A stretch of DNA of 55,325 nt. It comes from Acidobacteriaceae bacterium. GTDB taxonomy: Bacteria; Acidobacteriota; Terriglobia; Terriglobales; Acidobacteriaceae. Below are positions 33,273 to 41,827 of this stretch, in pieces. The translations under genes were made by a program, and so were the position numbers. The notes below the pieces were generated by a model. It saw nothing but the letters and a program-made list of their open reading frames with translations, searched no databases and had not been told where the DNA came from. Within the stretch, counting starts at the first letter, position 1. Every line of letters starts with the position of its first letter. The DNA lies in contig JARLFY010000056.1 of assembly GCA_031296325.1 (NCBI GenBank), positions 1 to 55,325 on the forward strand. The letters are read 5' to 3'.

Positions 33273-33761
33273 CTATTTTGCGTGAACAGCGAGAGCGGCG
33301 AGGGGGTCTCCGGTGAGGCGCATGGTGGTCCACTCGGAGAGGGGCTGGGCACCAAGCGAGCGGTAAAAGTCGATTGACGGCGTATTCCAGTTGAGCACAG
33401 CCCACTCGAAGCGCGAACAGCCCTCGGCGACCGCGATGGCCGCGACCGACGCAATCAGAGCCTTGCCGATGCCGCACCCTCGAAACGGAGGGCGGACGAA
33501 GAGGTCTTCCAGAAAGACTCCCGCGTGGCCTCGCCAAGTGGAGTAGTTGTGAAAGTAGAGCGCAAGACCTGCGGGCGCGCCCTGCCACTCGGCGATCAGC
33601 GCGTGGAAGCTGGGCGTGGGGCCGAATCCGTCGCGCAGCAGGTCTTCGGCAGTGGCTTGCGCGGACTCGGGTTCGTGCTCGTACTCGGCCAGTTCGCGAA
33701 TGAAGGCGAGAATCTCGGGGATGTCGGCGGGGGCGGCTGGACGGATTTGCAGATCGGACAT
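33273..33761 (-). CDS. GNAT-family N-acetyltransferase
   Basis: A 162-residue acetyltransferase: 'IRPAAPADIPEILAFIRELA' (start of the fold), 'FLEDLFVRPPFRGCGIGKAL' (acetyl-CoA pyrophosphate loop, R-x-x-G-x-G/A) and 'FEWAVLNWNTPSIDFYRSLGA'. The layout resembles diamine/thialysine N-acetyltransferases, but the substrate is not certain. It precedes trmFO on the same strand. Confidence 0.88.
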   Translation of the reverse strand: MSDLQIRPAAPADIPEILAFIRELAEYEHEPESAQATAEDLLRDGFGPTPSFHALIAEWQGAPAGLALYFHNYSTWRGHAGVFLEDLFVRPPFRGCGIGKALIASVAAIAVAEGCSRFEWAVLNWNTPSIDFYRSLGAQPLSEWTTMRLTGDPLAALAVHAK

Positions 33762-33846
33762 AGGCAGGCCTTGGCGTGTGTTCTGAGTCGATGGTTCGTT
33801 GACATATCGAACAGGCTTCAGCCTGCCGTCTCTGGACTCAACGCAA

Positions 33847-33885
33847 CCATAGGCCTACGGCCCAGAATGAGGCGTAGGCCTATGG
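33847..33885. repeat. hairpin-forming inverted repeat
   Basis: A 13-bp perfect inverted repeat, CCATAGGCCTACG (33847-33859) with its complement at 33873-33885, in the purM-GNAT gap. It may act in termination or RNA stability; no T-run follows. Confidence 0.6.
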
Positions 33886-33905
33886 TTTAGCGTTGCAAAT
33901 GAATG

Positions 33906-34044
33906 CTAGGCCGTATCGACATATAGCTCTTTTGTGCTTGCAGTTGTGCTTGCTGTTTGTCATTCCGCTGCGCTGCGGAATGACAAACAAAAGAGAGGCA
34001 ACAGCAGCCTCACAAAGCAACGTGTATATGTCGATACGGCCTAG
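33906..34044. repeat. second-type element with CTAGGCC ends
   Basis: 139 bp bounded by a perfect 20-bp inverted repeat, CTAGGCCGTATCGACATATA (33906-33925) and its complement (34025-34044). Inside lies a palindromic core, GTCATTCCGCTGCG then CTGCGGAATGAC (33959-33984). The right-hand CTAG contains the purM stop codon. Confidence 0.88.
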
Positions 34045-35177
34045 TTGTAGATGACTCGGCGGTCGCCCTTGGTGATGCGGCCGATGATGTGGTGACGCTC
34101 GTTGGCGCGATTCAGGATGGCCTTGGCCTTCTTGACCTGCTCGGCGGGGACGACGACGATCATGCCGATGCCCATGTTGAAGGTGCGCATCATCTCGTCC
34201 TGTTCGACATTGCCAAGCTGCTGTAGATGCTCGAACAACGGCGGAACGGTCCAACTGGCGAGATCGACGACTGCGGCGGTTCCGCGGGGAAGGATGCGAG
34301 GCAGATTCTCGGTGATTCCTCCGCCGGTGATGTGCGCCATACCGCGCACGATTCCTGCGCCGCAGAGCTTCTTGAGGATCGCCAAATAGCTGCGATGGGT
34401 GCGCATCAGGGCCGCGCCGGTCTTGTCCTTCAACTCGTTGACGTAGTGGTCTGGCTCGTATCCGGCAACCTCGAAGAGCAGCTTGCGGGCCAACGAGTAC
34501 CCGTTGGTGTGCAGTCCGTTGGAGGGCAGACCGATGAGGACGTCTCCAACCTCGATCTTGTCTCCGGTGATGATGTCGGGGCGATTGACGCAGCCGACGA
34601 TGGTTCCGGCGAGGTCGTACTCTCCGTCGGCGTAGAAGCCGGGCATCTGTGCGGTCTCGCCGCCGATGAGCGCGCATCCGTTGGCCTTGCATGCCTCGGA
34701 GAGTCCGCGCACGATGGTCTCGATCATCTCGCTGTCCTGCTCGCGCAGCTTGCCGGTGGCGAGGTAATCGAGGAAGAAGAGCGGGGTCGCGCCCTGCACG
34801 GCGATGTCGTTGACGCAGTGGTTGACCAGATCGGCTCCGACGGTGTGGTGGATTCCCAGCTCGAAGGCGACCTTCAGCTTGGTTCCGACGCCGTCGGCGC
34901 TGGAGACCAGCACGGGCTGGGGAAACTTGACCAGATCGAGCGCGAAGAGGCCGCCAAAGCCGCCAATCTCCGAGAGCACGTTCTTGTTGAAGGTCTTGCG
35001 CGCCAGCATCTTGATGCGCTGTTTGGAGCGGTCTCCGGCGGTGATGTCGACACCCGCGCTGGCGTAGGTGACGGACGACTTGGCGGCAGTCTTCGCGGCT
35101 ACAGGGGCCGATTGCTCTGCGTGGAGATGGTCAACGGAAGCGGAGGCGACGGACGGATTGGTGGAGTCTTCGGGCAC
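34041..35177 (-). CDS. purM: phosphoribosylformylglycinamidine cyclo-ligase (AIR synthetase)
   Basis: A 378-residue enzyme of purine synthesis (FGAM + ATP to AIR). After a nonconserved 45-residue N-terminal extension: 'YASAGVDITAGDRSKQRIK', 'GGFGGLFALD', 'VLVSSADGVGTKLKVAFEL', 'VNDIAVQGATPLFFLDYLA', 'ALIGGETAQMPGFY', 'GLPSNGLHTNGYSLARKL' and 'MAHITGGGITENLPRILP'. The stop codon TAG lies within the end of a repeat element. Confidence 0.97.
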   Translation of the reverse strand: MPEDSTNPSVASASVDHLHAEQSAPVAAKTAAKSSVTYASAGVDITAGDRSKQRIKMLARKTFNKNVLSEIGGFGGLFALDLVKFPQPVLVSSADGVGTKLKVAFELGIHHTVGADLVNHCVNDIAVQGATPLFFLDYLATGKLREQDSEMIETIVRGLSEACKANGCALIGGETAQMPGFYADGEYDLAGTIVGCVNRPDIITGDKIEVGDVLIGLPSNGLHTNGYSLARKLLFEVAGYEPDHYVNELKDKTGAALMRTHRSYLAILKKLCGAGIVRGMAHITGGGITENLPRILPRGTAAVVDLASWTVPPLFEHLQQLGNVEQDEMMRTFNMGIGMIVVVPAEQVKKAKAILNRANERHHIIGRITKGDRRVIYN

Positions 35178-35387
35178 GGGGGCATCTCTCGGTTTATTTG
35201 CGCAGGTTCCTGCTTGCGCTGAACTCGGCTTGCGCTGGCTTCAGTTTACGCGAACAGATTGGTGCGCTGCCGTCTACGAAGCGGCACAGGGCCAGCTTCG
35301 GCGGCGAATCTTCAGTCTATCAGCCGCAGGAGGAATCGCAGGATGAAAAATCGAGTGGCGCGAGAATATCTGCGGGAAAAGCCGGAC

Positions 35388-35993
35388 TCAGAGGTCGAGA
35401 AAGCGGGCTTGCTGGGCGGGAGTTGGTTGGACGCTGGAAGGGCTGGGTGGGAAGAATCGGTGACGGTTGCGGGCGAGGGCGTTGTAGGCGCGATCGCGCA
35501 GGGGGCGAGGCACGATTCGGCTGATGGCGGCGAGAAGCGCCCATCGTCCACCCAGAATACTGAGGCAGCCGAGAATTGCGTCGGAGCGGCTTAGAAGTCG
35601 CTCGGTGGGAGAGCCAAAGTTTAGAACAAGTACGGCGGAGGAGTTGCGCGGAACGGGATTAGAGCTGCGCTCGGTTTGAACCGGGAAGAGCTTTTGCTGG
35701 CAGCAACGCCCCTCGGTCTGGTCGGCATCGCTGGGCGGCGAAACTGCGGCGTTCTGCGCAGGACGGGCGAACAGCTCATCTACCAGCGACTGGCGCAGGG
35801 GCGCAAAGAGCAGGCGCTCATGCGTGTCATGGCGCAGAAGCCAGCCGACGGTGCGCTGGCAGAGGCCGCACTCGCCATCGTAGAGCAGAACATACTGACC
35901 AGATTCAGGAGAAGCTTCGGCCTCAGCCTGCGGCGCTTCGGATAATTGCGGGATCGACGGGCTGGATGCGCGGCTGGATTGGCGATTGGGCAC
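35388..35993 (-). CDS. DCC-family thiol-disulfide oxidoreductase-like protein (DUF393)
   Basis: A 201-residue protein with '[19 protein letters not shown]' (about residues 34-52), the DxxCxxC signature of the DCC family, and a following '[11 protein letters not shown]'. A 45-residue insertion with a Cys pair ('GRCCQQK') separates this from the rest ('[20 protein letters not shown]'). GTG 35993 has a perfect AGGAGG 5 bases upstream, which fixes the start. It is divergent from hemL (22 bases apart). Confidence 0.85.
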   Translation of the reverse strand: MPNRQSSRASSPSIPQLSEAPQAEAEASPESGQYVLLYDGECGLCQRTVGWLLRHDTHERLLFAPLRQSLVDELFARPAQNAAVSPPSDADQTEGRCCQQKLFPVQTERSSNPVPRNSSAVLVLNFGSPTERLLSRSDAILGCLSILGGRWALLAAISRIVPRPLRDRAYNALARNRHRFFPPSPSSVQPTPAQQARFLDL

Positions 35994-36015
35994 TCTGTCC
36001 TCCTATACTGATTCG

Positions 36016-37326
36016 ATGCAGAGTGAGACAAATCAATTCAAACCGTTCGCCGAATCGCTGAAGCTGCAACGCCGCGCCGAGGAATTCTTTCCCGGCGGAG
36101 TCAACTCGCCGGTGCGAGGCTTTCGCTCGGTGGGAGGTCATCCGCCGTTTGTCGAGCGAGCCGAGGGCGCGTACCTCTTCGACGTGGACGGCAATCGCTA
36201 TGTGGATCTGTTCGGCTCGTGGGGGCCGATGATTCTGGGCCATGCATACGCTCCGGTGGTCATGGCGATTCGCAAGGCGGCGGGGTTCGGGACCAGCTTT
36301 GGCGCGTCTCATGCCCTGGAGGCGGACTTGGCCGAGCTGGTGCAGCGCTGCTTCCCGTCGGTGCAGCGTATGCGCTTTGTCAGTTCCGGCACTGAAGCCT
36401 GCATGTCGGCGATCCGTCTGGCGCGGGGATTTACCGGGCGCAACTTCGTCATCAAGTTCGAGGGATGCTACCACGGCCACGCCGACTCGCTGCTGGTGAA
36501 GGCGGGCTCGGGAGTGGCGACGCTGGGGATTCCCGGCTCGGCGGGGGTTCCGGCGGAGACGGTGCAGCATACGCTGGCTCTGCCGTATAACGATCTGGCG
36601 GCGGTGAAGGCGGCGTTTGCGGCGCATCCCGGGCAGATCGCATGCATTCTGGTAGAGCCGGTGGTGGGCAATGCGGGGACGATTCCTCCTGCACCGGGCT
36701 ACTTGGCCGGGTTGCGCCGCATCGCCACCGAGCAGGGCGCGCTGCTGATTCTGGACGAGGTGATGACAGGATTTCGTGTCTCGCTGGGCGGGGCGCAGCA
36801 GCTCTACGGAATCACTCCCGATCTGACGACGCTGGGCAAGATTATCGGCGGAGGACTTCCGGTTGGGGCCTTCGGCGGACGGCGCGAGGTGATGGAGCAG
36901 CTTGCACCGCTGGGGCCGGTCTATCAGGCTGGAACGTTGAGCGGAAATCCGCTGGCGATGGCCGCGGGAATCGCGACGCTGACCCATCTGATCGCGAACG
37001 AGAGCGAGGTCTACGCAAAGCTGGAAGCCACGACGCGCAGAATCGCCGAGGGCGTGGCGCAGCTGGCGCGCGAGGCTGGCGTGGCGGTGACCGCCAACCG
37101 CGTGGGCGCGATGTTTACCTGGTTCTTTACCGGCGAGCCGGTGACGGACTACGCTTCGGCGGCGCGCTCCGATAGCGCAGCCTTCGCGCGCTTCCATGGG
37201 CGAATGATGCAGGCGGGAGTGTGGCTGCCGCCCAGCCAGTTCGAGGCGGCCTTCGTCAGCACGGCGCACGGAGAGGCCGAGGTCGATCTGGTGCTGGAGG
37301 CTGCGCGGGGAGCGTTCGCGGGATAG
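36016..37326 (+). CDS. hemL: glutamate-1-semialdehyde 2,1-aminomutase
   Basis: A 436-residue PLP enzyme making 5-aminolevulinate for haem. '[18 protein letters not shown]', '[19 protein letters not shown]', '[19 protein letters not shown]', '[18 protein letters not shown]' and '[20 protein letters not shown]' (PLP Lys) are characteristic. ATG 36016 fits the family start; no clear ribosome binding site, and the 22-base divergent spacer with the DCC gene must hold both promoters. Confidence 0.97.
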   Translation: MQSETNQFKPFAESLKLQRRAEEFFPGGVNSPVRGFRSVGGHPPFVERAEGAYLFDVDGNRYVDLFGSWGPMILGHAYAPVVMAIRKAAGFGTSFGASHALEADLAELVQRCFPSVQRMRFVSSGTEACMSAIRLARGFTGRNFVIKFEGCYHGHADSLLVKAGSGVATLGIPGSAGVPAETVQHTLALPYNDLAAVKAAFAAHPGQIACILVEPVVGNAGTIPPAPGYLAGLRRIATEQGALLILDEVMTGFRVSLGGAQQLYGITPDLTTLGKIIGGGLPVGAFGGRREVMEQLAPLGPVYQAGTLSGNPLAMAAGIATLTHLIANESEVYAKLEATTRRIAEGVAQLAREAGVAVTANRVGAMFTWFFTGEPVTDYASAARSDSAAFARFHGRMMQAGVWLPPSQFEAAFVSTAHGEAEVDLVLEAARGAFAG

Positions 37327-37349
37327 TTTTTGCGCACGGCCCCCGAGTT

Positions 37350-37437
37350 GAAAGCAGATTCCTCCGCTACGCTGCGGAATGACAAACAGGCCAGGACAAC
37401 TGCAATTACAAAAGAGCTATATGTCGATACGGCCTAG
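37350..37437. repeat. second-type element, one end plus core
   Basis: Right end TATATGTCGATACGGCCTAG (37418-37437), continuing on the other strand in near identity with the left 80 bases of the element at 33906-34044, including the palindromic core (about 37352-37385). The terminal CTAG holds the mak stop codon (37434-37436). Confidence 0.85.
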
Positions 37438-38408
37438 GCGGGCCAGAGCCAGGCAGCGCCGCGCACTCCGCTGGCGTCGCCGTGTTTGGCGCGGAGGACG
37501 GGAGTCGCCAGCGCTCCTCCGCCGAAGAGGTGGCGGGCGATCAGCGCGGGGAGGTGCGCGTAGAGGCGGTCGAGCTTCGACAGACCACCGCCGAGGACGA
37601 TCACGTCCGGGTCCAGCAGATTCACCACTCCTGCCAGAGCGCGTCCGACGCGGTCTTCCAGACGGACGAGGCTGGCCTCGGCTGCGGCATCTCCGGCTGC
37701 GGCTGCGGCGACGATCTGTGGGCCGGTGAGGGTGTGGCCGGTCACGCGGCGATGGTCGCTGGCCAGGCCGGTGCCGGAGATCCAGCTCTCGATGCAGCCG
37801 CGCTGGCCACAGTAGCAGGGCGGGCCGGGAAGTTCGTCGGCGGTGGCCCAGGGCAGAGGATTGTGGCCCCACTCGCCGGAGACGCCGTTGGGTCCGACGC
37901 GAACCTGTCCGTTGACGGCGATGCCTCCTCCGCAGCCAGTGCCGAGGATTACCGCGAAGACCAGCTCTGCTCCCGCCGCTGCACCGTCGGTCGCCTCGGA
38001 GACGGCGAGACAGTTGGCGTCGTTGGCGCAGCGGACGGGACGAGTCAGGGCCAGACTGAGGTCGCGCTCCAAAGGCTGGTCGATCAGCCATATGGAGTTG
38101 GCATTCTTGACCAGACCGGTCGCGCGCACGATGGTTCCGGGAATGCCAACGCCTACGGTTGCAGGTTTGCCGTCGGAGGAAAGGCCTGCGCGTTGTTCGA
38201 GTTGCTGCACCAGACCGACAATGGAGCGCACAGTTGCGGCGTAGTCGTGCTGCGGGGTGGGGATGCGCAGGCGGGCCAGTTCGGCTCCGGCCGAGTCCAA
38301 CGCGAGGCCCTCGATCTTGGTTCCGCCCAGGTCGATGCCGATGCGTCTCGCCGTGGGCTGTAGAGGCGACATCTGTTCGGTTCGTTCGTGCGGCTCTTTG
38401 ATCTCCAT
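37434..38408 (-). CDS. mak: ROK-family fructokinase
   Basis: A 324-residue sugar kinase closely resembling E. coli Mak: '[20 protein letters not shown]' (ATP phosphate loop), 'GVGIPGTIV', '[20 protein letters not shown]' (catalytic Asp), '[14 protein letters not shown]', zinc-binding '[18 protein letters not shown]', '[18 protein letters not shown]' and C-terminal '[17 protein letters not shown]'. It phosphorylates fructose or related hexoses in the cytosol. ATG 38408 is preferred; the longer frame to 38498 adds residues without support. Convergent with hemL; the stop is in a repeat end. Confidence 0.92.
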   Translation of the reverse strand: MEIKEPHERTEQMSPLQPTARRIGIDLGGTKIEGLALDSAGAELARLRIPTPQHDYAATVRSIVGLVQQLEQRAGLSSDGKPATVGVGIPGTIVRATGLVKNANSIWLIDQPLERDLSLALTRPVRCANDANCLAVSEATDGAAAGAELVFAVILGTGCGGGIAVNGQVRVGPNGVSGEWGHNPLPWATADELPGPPCYCGQRGCIESWISGTGLASDHRRVTGHTLTGPQIVAAAAAGDAAAEASLVRLEDRVGRALAGVVNLLDPDVIVLGGGLSKLDRLYAHLPALIARHLFGGGALATPVLRAKHGDASGVRGAAWLWPA

Positions 38409-39170
38409 GTCGACTATCAGTTCAACAGAAAATCCGCACAATGGAAACTGCAATCTGGATGGAGCGATGTACAGGTGTAAGCGGGGAAGTGACTGCATCG
38501 AAAATAGTGTGGTCGCTTCTTGTATCGGTTATAGCGGTTGGCGCACAAATGTTTCTCTTGCCATGGTTTGTCTCAAAGTGTATGATCGCCCTTAACTAGT
38601 GAACCGGCTGTGGTTGCCGCCCGCTGTGTGATCGCTCATGTTTTGATGGCGCAACGGCACAGGGACGCAATGGCACAAGGCTTAAGCGGAACTAGGGGCT
38701 TCACTGGATTCAATGCACCGGGTTGGATGCATCGAAGTCTATGGATCATAGGTCTTTGGACTGCGGAAAAAAGCTCCGGATCGAGAATGCATTGCAAGCA
38801 GGGCAAGGGTGATGAATCTGCCATTACTGGCGGTCGTACTTTGCTGGCGGTCGTAAGTTTGTTAGATTCAGGTGGCTTTTCGCAATTTCCGATTGCCGAT
38901 GGCAATTCAGAATTCAGGATGTTGCCGGTGGTTTGGCAGATCCTGTGATGGGACGCAACAGCTTGCAAGAGAGGTCTGCAACGGCGGTTTTGAACGCTGG
39001 TTGCGACTGGCTCAATGCAATAAGACGAAGTTCGAGTACAACTTGATACGGTTTCTACCGACGCTGAAAGACCGGTTTGCTTCCCTCTCTGCGATATACG
39101 CAGGGAGAGAGGCGCTCTGTAAGCGTGGGCCTGAGACGCGCATCGCCAACCAGCAATAGGAAGTGGAAAC
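38409..39170. other. 762-base region with an orphan promoter
   Basis: No protein gene is supported. A strong promoter at 38558-38586 faces right. Downstream are a direct repeat of CTGGCGGTCGTA (near 38829 and 38845) and a hairpin, CCCTCTCTGCG with CGCAGGGAGAG (about 39084-39112). The region is either a 580-base leader of the gene at 39171 or holds a small RNA. Confidence 0.45.
38558..38586 (+). promoter_or_regulatory. sigma-70 promoter
   Basis: -35 TTGCCA (38558-38563), spacer of 17 bases, -10 TATGAT (38581-38586). Transcription would start near 38593, about 580 bases before the next start codon. Confidence 0.55.
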
Positions 39171-40271
39171 ATGAGTTCAGAGCAGAATGTACCCGAGGTG
39201 CAGGAGCACCAGGGTCCGCCGCCCGCCCAGATGGGGGATTCGATGGATCAAAACGGTCCGTCGCAGGATTCCGCAAACAACATACAGCCCGGCATGGGAC
39301 AGTCCAAGAGCAGCCGCCGACGCCGCCGCAAGCGCAAGGGCAAGTCGCCAGAGGCAGGACAGCAGGGTGCCCAGAGCGGCAGCCAGAATGGCACAGATCA
39401 GATGGTAGGAGATATTCAGGGCGGCGCAGCAGTTGCGCAGGCCCCGCAGGGAAATGGCTCGCAACAGCAGAATGGCGCAGCCCCCGCGGCCAAGCGTTGG
39501 AAGAAGAAGTTTCGCGATCGCGATCGGCAGCGTGGGCCGGAGAATCCCGGTAACCAGATCAGTGCCAGCGGCAGTGGAAACGGCTCGGGATACCGCGACA
39601 GCAACAGCCATCAACCGGGCAACGGCGGCAGCGTGAAGCGGCGGAGCGGCGGCGGTGGCAAGCAGCAGCAACGCGGGCCACGCAGCTTTGTCGGCCCCAT
39701 GGATCACAGCTATCGCGCGGTCAACGGCAACTTCGCCGAGACCTCGCCCTCCACCATGGAGGTGTCGGGCAACTATCAGGCGCGGAGCGGCGGATCGCGC
39801 GGCTACGTCAGCGACTCGCAGCCCATCGACTACTCGATCGGTCGTACCATTCCGGTCGCAGAGGACGCCCCGACCAAGATCTACTTCTTCATCGAGGATC
39901 TTTTCTTCAACGCCAAGATCACCGAGACGGCGCGCAAGCTGGGAGTCAAGGTCGCCTTCATCAAGAACGACAAGGAGTCCATCGCCAATCTGGTTGCGGG
40001 CGAAGAGGCCGATCGGCCCGGACTGATTGTCTTCGATCTGAACAATGCAGCGGCCAAGCCCATGACGCTGATCCCCAAGCTCAAGGCCAAGCTGAAGAAG
40101 AGCACGTCGATCATCGGCTTCCTCTCGCATGTACAGAGCGAGTTGCGCGCCAAGGCTGTGGAGGCGGGTTGCGACACGGTGATGCCGCGCGCCGCCTTCT
40201 CGCAGAATCTGCCCAACCTGCTGCGCCGCTACGGCCTCGTGATCGAGGAAGAAGACAACTTTAACCAGTAA
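39171..40271 (+). CDS. disordered basic protein with a receiver-like C-terminal domain
   Basis: A 366-residue protein of two halves. Residues 1-225 are low-complexity (Gln, Asn, Gly, Ser) with basic patches 'SSRRRRRKRKGK' and 'KRWKKKFRDRDR', looking like an intrinsically disordered nucleic-acid-binding region. Residues about 235-360 ('TKIYFFIEDLFFNAKITETA', 'RPGLIVFDLNNAA', 'STSIIGFLSHVQSELRAKA', 'GCDTVMPRAAFSQNLPNLL') follow the alternating pattern of a CheY-like receiver, with the beta-3 Asp present but the usual Lys replaced by Arg. The function is unknown. The ATG has AGGAAG about 9 bases upstream. Confidence 0.75.
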   Translation: MSSEQNVPEVQEHQGPPPAQMGDSMDQNGPSQDSANNIQPGMGQSKSSRRRRRKRKGKSPEAGQQGAQSGSQNGTDQMVGDIQGGAAVAQAPQGNGSQQQNGAAPAAKRWKKKFRDRDRQRGPENPGNQISASGSGNGSGYRDSNSHQPGNGGSVKRRSGGGGKQQQRGPRSFVGPMDHSYRAVNGNFAETSPSTMEVSGNYQARSGGSRGYVSDSQPIDYSIGRTIPVAEDAPTKIYFFIEDLFFNAKITETARKLGVKVAFIKNDKESIANLVAGEEADRPGLIVFDLNNAAAKPMTLIPKLKAKLKKSTSIIGFLSHVQSELRAKAVEAGCDTVMPRAAFSQNLPNLLRRYGLVIEEEDNFNQ

Positions 40272-40590
40272 GCTGGGCCAGGTGTCAGGGAGCAGGGGGC
40301 TGGAGTTCTGAGTCGGTCGTTCGTTGAACTACAGATCAGGCTTCAGTCCTCGGTTGCCGCCTATCGTTCTAGCGTGAATCGCCAAAACAAGCGATCCATT
40401 GAGTTTAGAGTGTTTTCGCGGTCACTGTAATGCAGCATGATATTGTCATTCTGAGCGAAGCGAAGAATCTCCGCATTTTGCCCGTAGCGCGATATATTAC
40501 ACCATTGCTGAAAGCGCTCTAGCTCCGGGTCTTCTTCTCCCCGTGCCAGAATCAAGTTTTCCGCAGCTTGTATCGTAATTCCTGCGAACT
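40272..40590. other. 319-base region with one repeat element
   Basis: No gene. Most of it is the TAG-ended element at 40406-40521, preceded by a degenerate 'CAGGCTTCAG' type repeat (about 40326-40345). Confidence 0.5.
40406..40521. repeat. TAG-ended palindromic element (copy 3)
   Basis: 116 bp with ends TAGAGTGTTTTCGC and, on the minus strand, TAGAGCGCTTTC, and core GTCATTCTGAGCGAAGCGAA. Same orientation and nearly the same length as copy 2. Confidence 0.85.
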
Positions 40591-40890
40591 CTACTGGGTG
40601 ACCTCGCCCTCAGGCTCATCGGTGGGGTTTTCGATCTCGGCATGGAAGCCTTCGAGCAGGCGCTCGACAAAGGCCTCAAGGTCGGTCTCCGGGTGCTGGA
40701 TCTGCGTCGCCAACGCGATGTGGCGGGCCAGATCGGCCAGCACAATGCCCCACGCGAAGGGATCCTCCCATGCGCCGGAGCGGATGCTGACGTGCTGCCC
40801 CTGCTCGGCGATCCATACACTCAGAATTTCAAAAGATGCCTTGTCGCGGGAGGCTGCGGGAGGAACTTCGAGGTGCTTGCTGGATGCCAT
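40591..40890 (-). CDS. DUF5076 family protein
   Basis: A 99-residue protein with 'FEILSVWIAEQGQHVSIRSG' and 'DPFAWGIVLADLARHIALA', the pattern of the DUF5076 family. Cytosolic, function unknown. It is flanked on both sides by repeat elements. Start ATG 40890. Confidence 0.82.
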   Translation of the reverse strand: MASSKHLEVPPAASRDKASFEILSVWIAEQGQHVSIRSGAWEDPFAWGIVLADLARHIALATQIQHPETDLEAFVERLLEGFHAEIENPTDEPEGEVTQ

Positions 40891-40918
40891 GGGGGTTGCC
40901 TCTGCGGAGCATGTTGGC

Positions 40919-41033
40919 TAGAGCGTTTTCGCTATTGCTATAAAGCAACTTTGTTTGTCATTTCGTAGCGAAGCGAAGGAATCTGCATTTTGCTCGCGCC
41001 ACGGAACTCTATACCATTGGTGAAAACACTCTA
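40919..41033. repeat. TAG-ended palindromic element (copy 4)
   Basis: 115 bp with ends TAGAGCGTTTTCGC and, on the minus strand, TAGAGTGTTTTC, and core GTCATTTCGTAGCGAAGCGA. It abuts copy 5, which is inverted. Confidence 0.85.
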
Positions 41034-41146
41034 AAGTATTTTCACCAATAGTGTAATGTATCGCGCTGCGGGCAAAGTGCGGGGATTCTTCGCTTCGCTC
41101 AGAATGGCAATATCATCCTGCATTCAGTAACCGTGAAAAGGCTCTG
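41032..41146. repeat. TAG-ended palindromic element (copy 5, inverted)
   Basis: 115 bp head-to-head with copy 4; left end TAAAGTATTTTCACC, right end (minus) CAGAGCCTTTTCACG, core on the minus strand. The end bases have drifted from TAGAG. Confidence 0.8.
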
Positions 41147-41162
41147 CATGTAGCGGTTGGCT

Positions 41163-41708
41163 TTATTTTTCGACCGAGACCGGCGCGGGTACGCCATCCG
41201 CCTCGTCCAGATAGATTTTGACGTAGTCCAAATAGTTCTGCGCATACTTCAGGATCAGCTTGCGATCCTCCTCGCCCAGCGTGCGGCGAATCTTGCCGGG
41301 AATTCCCGTCACCAGCGAGTTGGGCGGAATCGTGGTGCGCTCAGGAATCACTGCTCCGGCGGCGATGATCGAGCCTTCGCCGATCACGCATCCGTTCAGC
41401 ACCCGTGCTCCCATGCCGATCAGAACCTCGTTTTCGAGAACGCAGCCATGAACCGTGGCGTTGTGGCCGATCGTGACCCAGTCGCCGACGATGACCGGAT
41501 ATTTATCGCGCATTCCATGCAGCACGGCGCAGTCCTGTACGTTGCTGTTGGCTCCGATGCGGATGTAGTTCACGTCGCCGCGCACTACGGCGTTCATCCA
41601 GATGCTGGCATTCTCTCCCAGCTCTACGTCGCCGCTCACCTGCGCGGAGACGTCCACATAACAAGTCGCGGGCACGACGGGCATCTTCCCCCGATAAGGT
41701 CTAATCAT
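41163..41708 (-). CDS. gamma-type carbonic anhydrase / hexapeptide-repeat protein
   Basis: A 181-residue left-handed beta-helix protein (hexapeptide repeats throughout residues 15-150). The metal-site His residues are in 'CAVLHGM' and 'GHNATVHGC', and 'WMNAVVRGDVNYIRIGANSN' has the family Arg/Asp/Gln. It is a gamma-carbonic-anhydrase homologue, acting as CO2 hydratase or with another metal-dependent role. The C-terminal helix is 'ILKYAQNYLDYVKIYLDE'. Cytosolic trimer by analogy. Confidence 0.92.
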   Translation of the reverse strand: MIRPYRGKMPVVPATCYVDVSAQVSGDVELGENASIWMNAVVRGDVNYIRIGANSNVQDCAVLHGMRDKYPVIVGDWVTIGHNATVHGCVLENEVLIGMGARVLNGCVIGEGSIIAAGAVIPERTTIPPNSLVTGIPGKIRRTLGEEDRKLILKYAQNYLDYVKIYLDEADGVPAPVSVEK

Positions 41709-41827
41709 GGTTCTATTATTTCACGCCGAGGGCAGAGATTTCTCGGCACTTCCAGAGCTTTGCAGGGCAATCACTTCATTCCCCCAGAATCAGGGGAAGA
41801 CAGTAAACTTCTAGCAGAGGATTGCGC

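Noticed and set aside
35923-37269. 448-residue open frame antisense to hemL
   Set aside because: Shadow of hemL; composition rich in Arg/His, with no start signal.
38690-38760. tmRNA-like 5' start (GGGGCTTCACTGGATTC)
   Set aside because: The essential TTCGAC pairing sequence is absent, no matching 3' tRNA half with CCA follows, and no tag frame is recognisable.
38610-38948. 112-residue frame downstream of the orphan promoter
   Set aside because: No ribosome binding site, no domain, and irregular codon use compared with neighbours.
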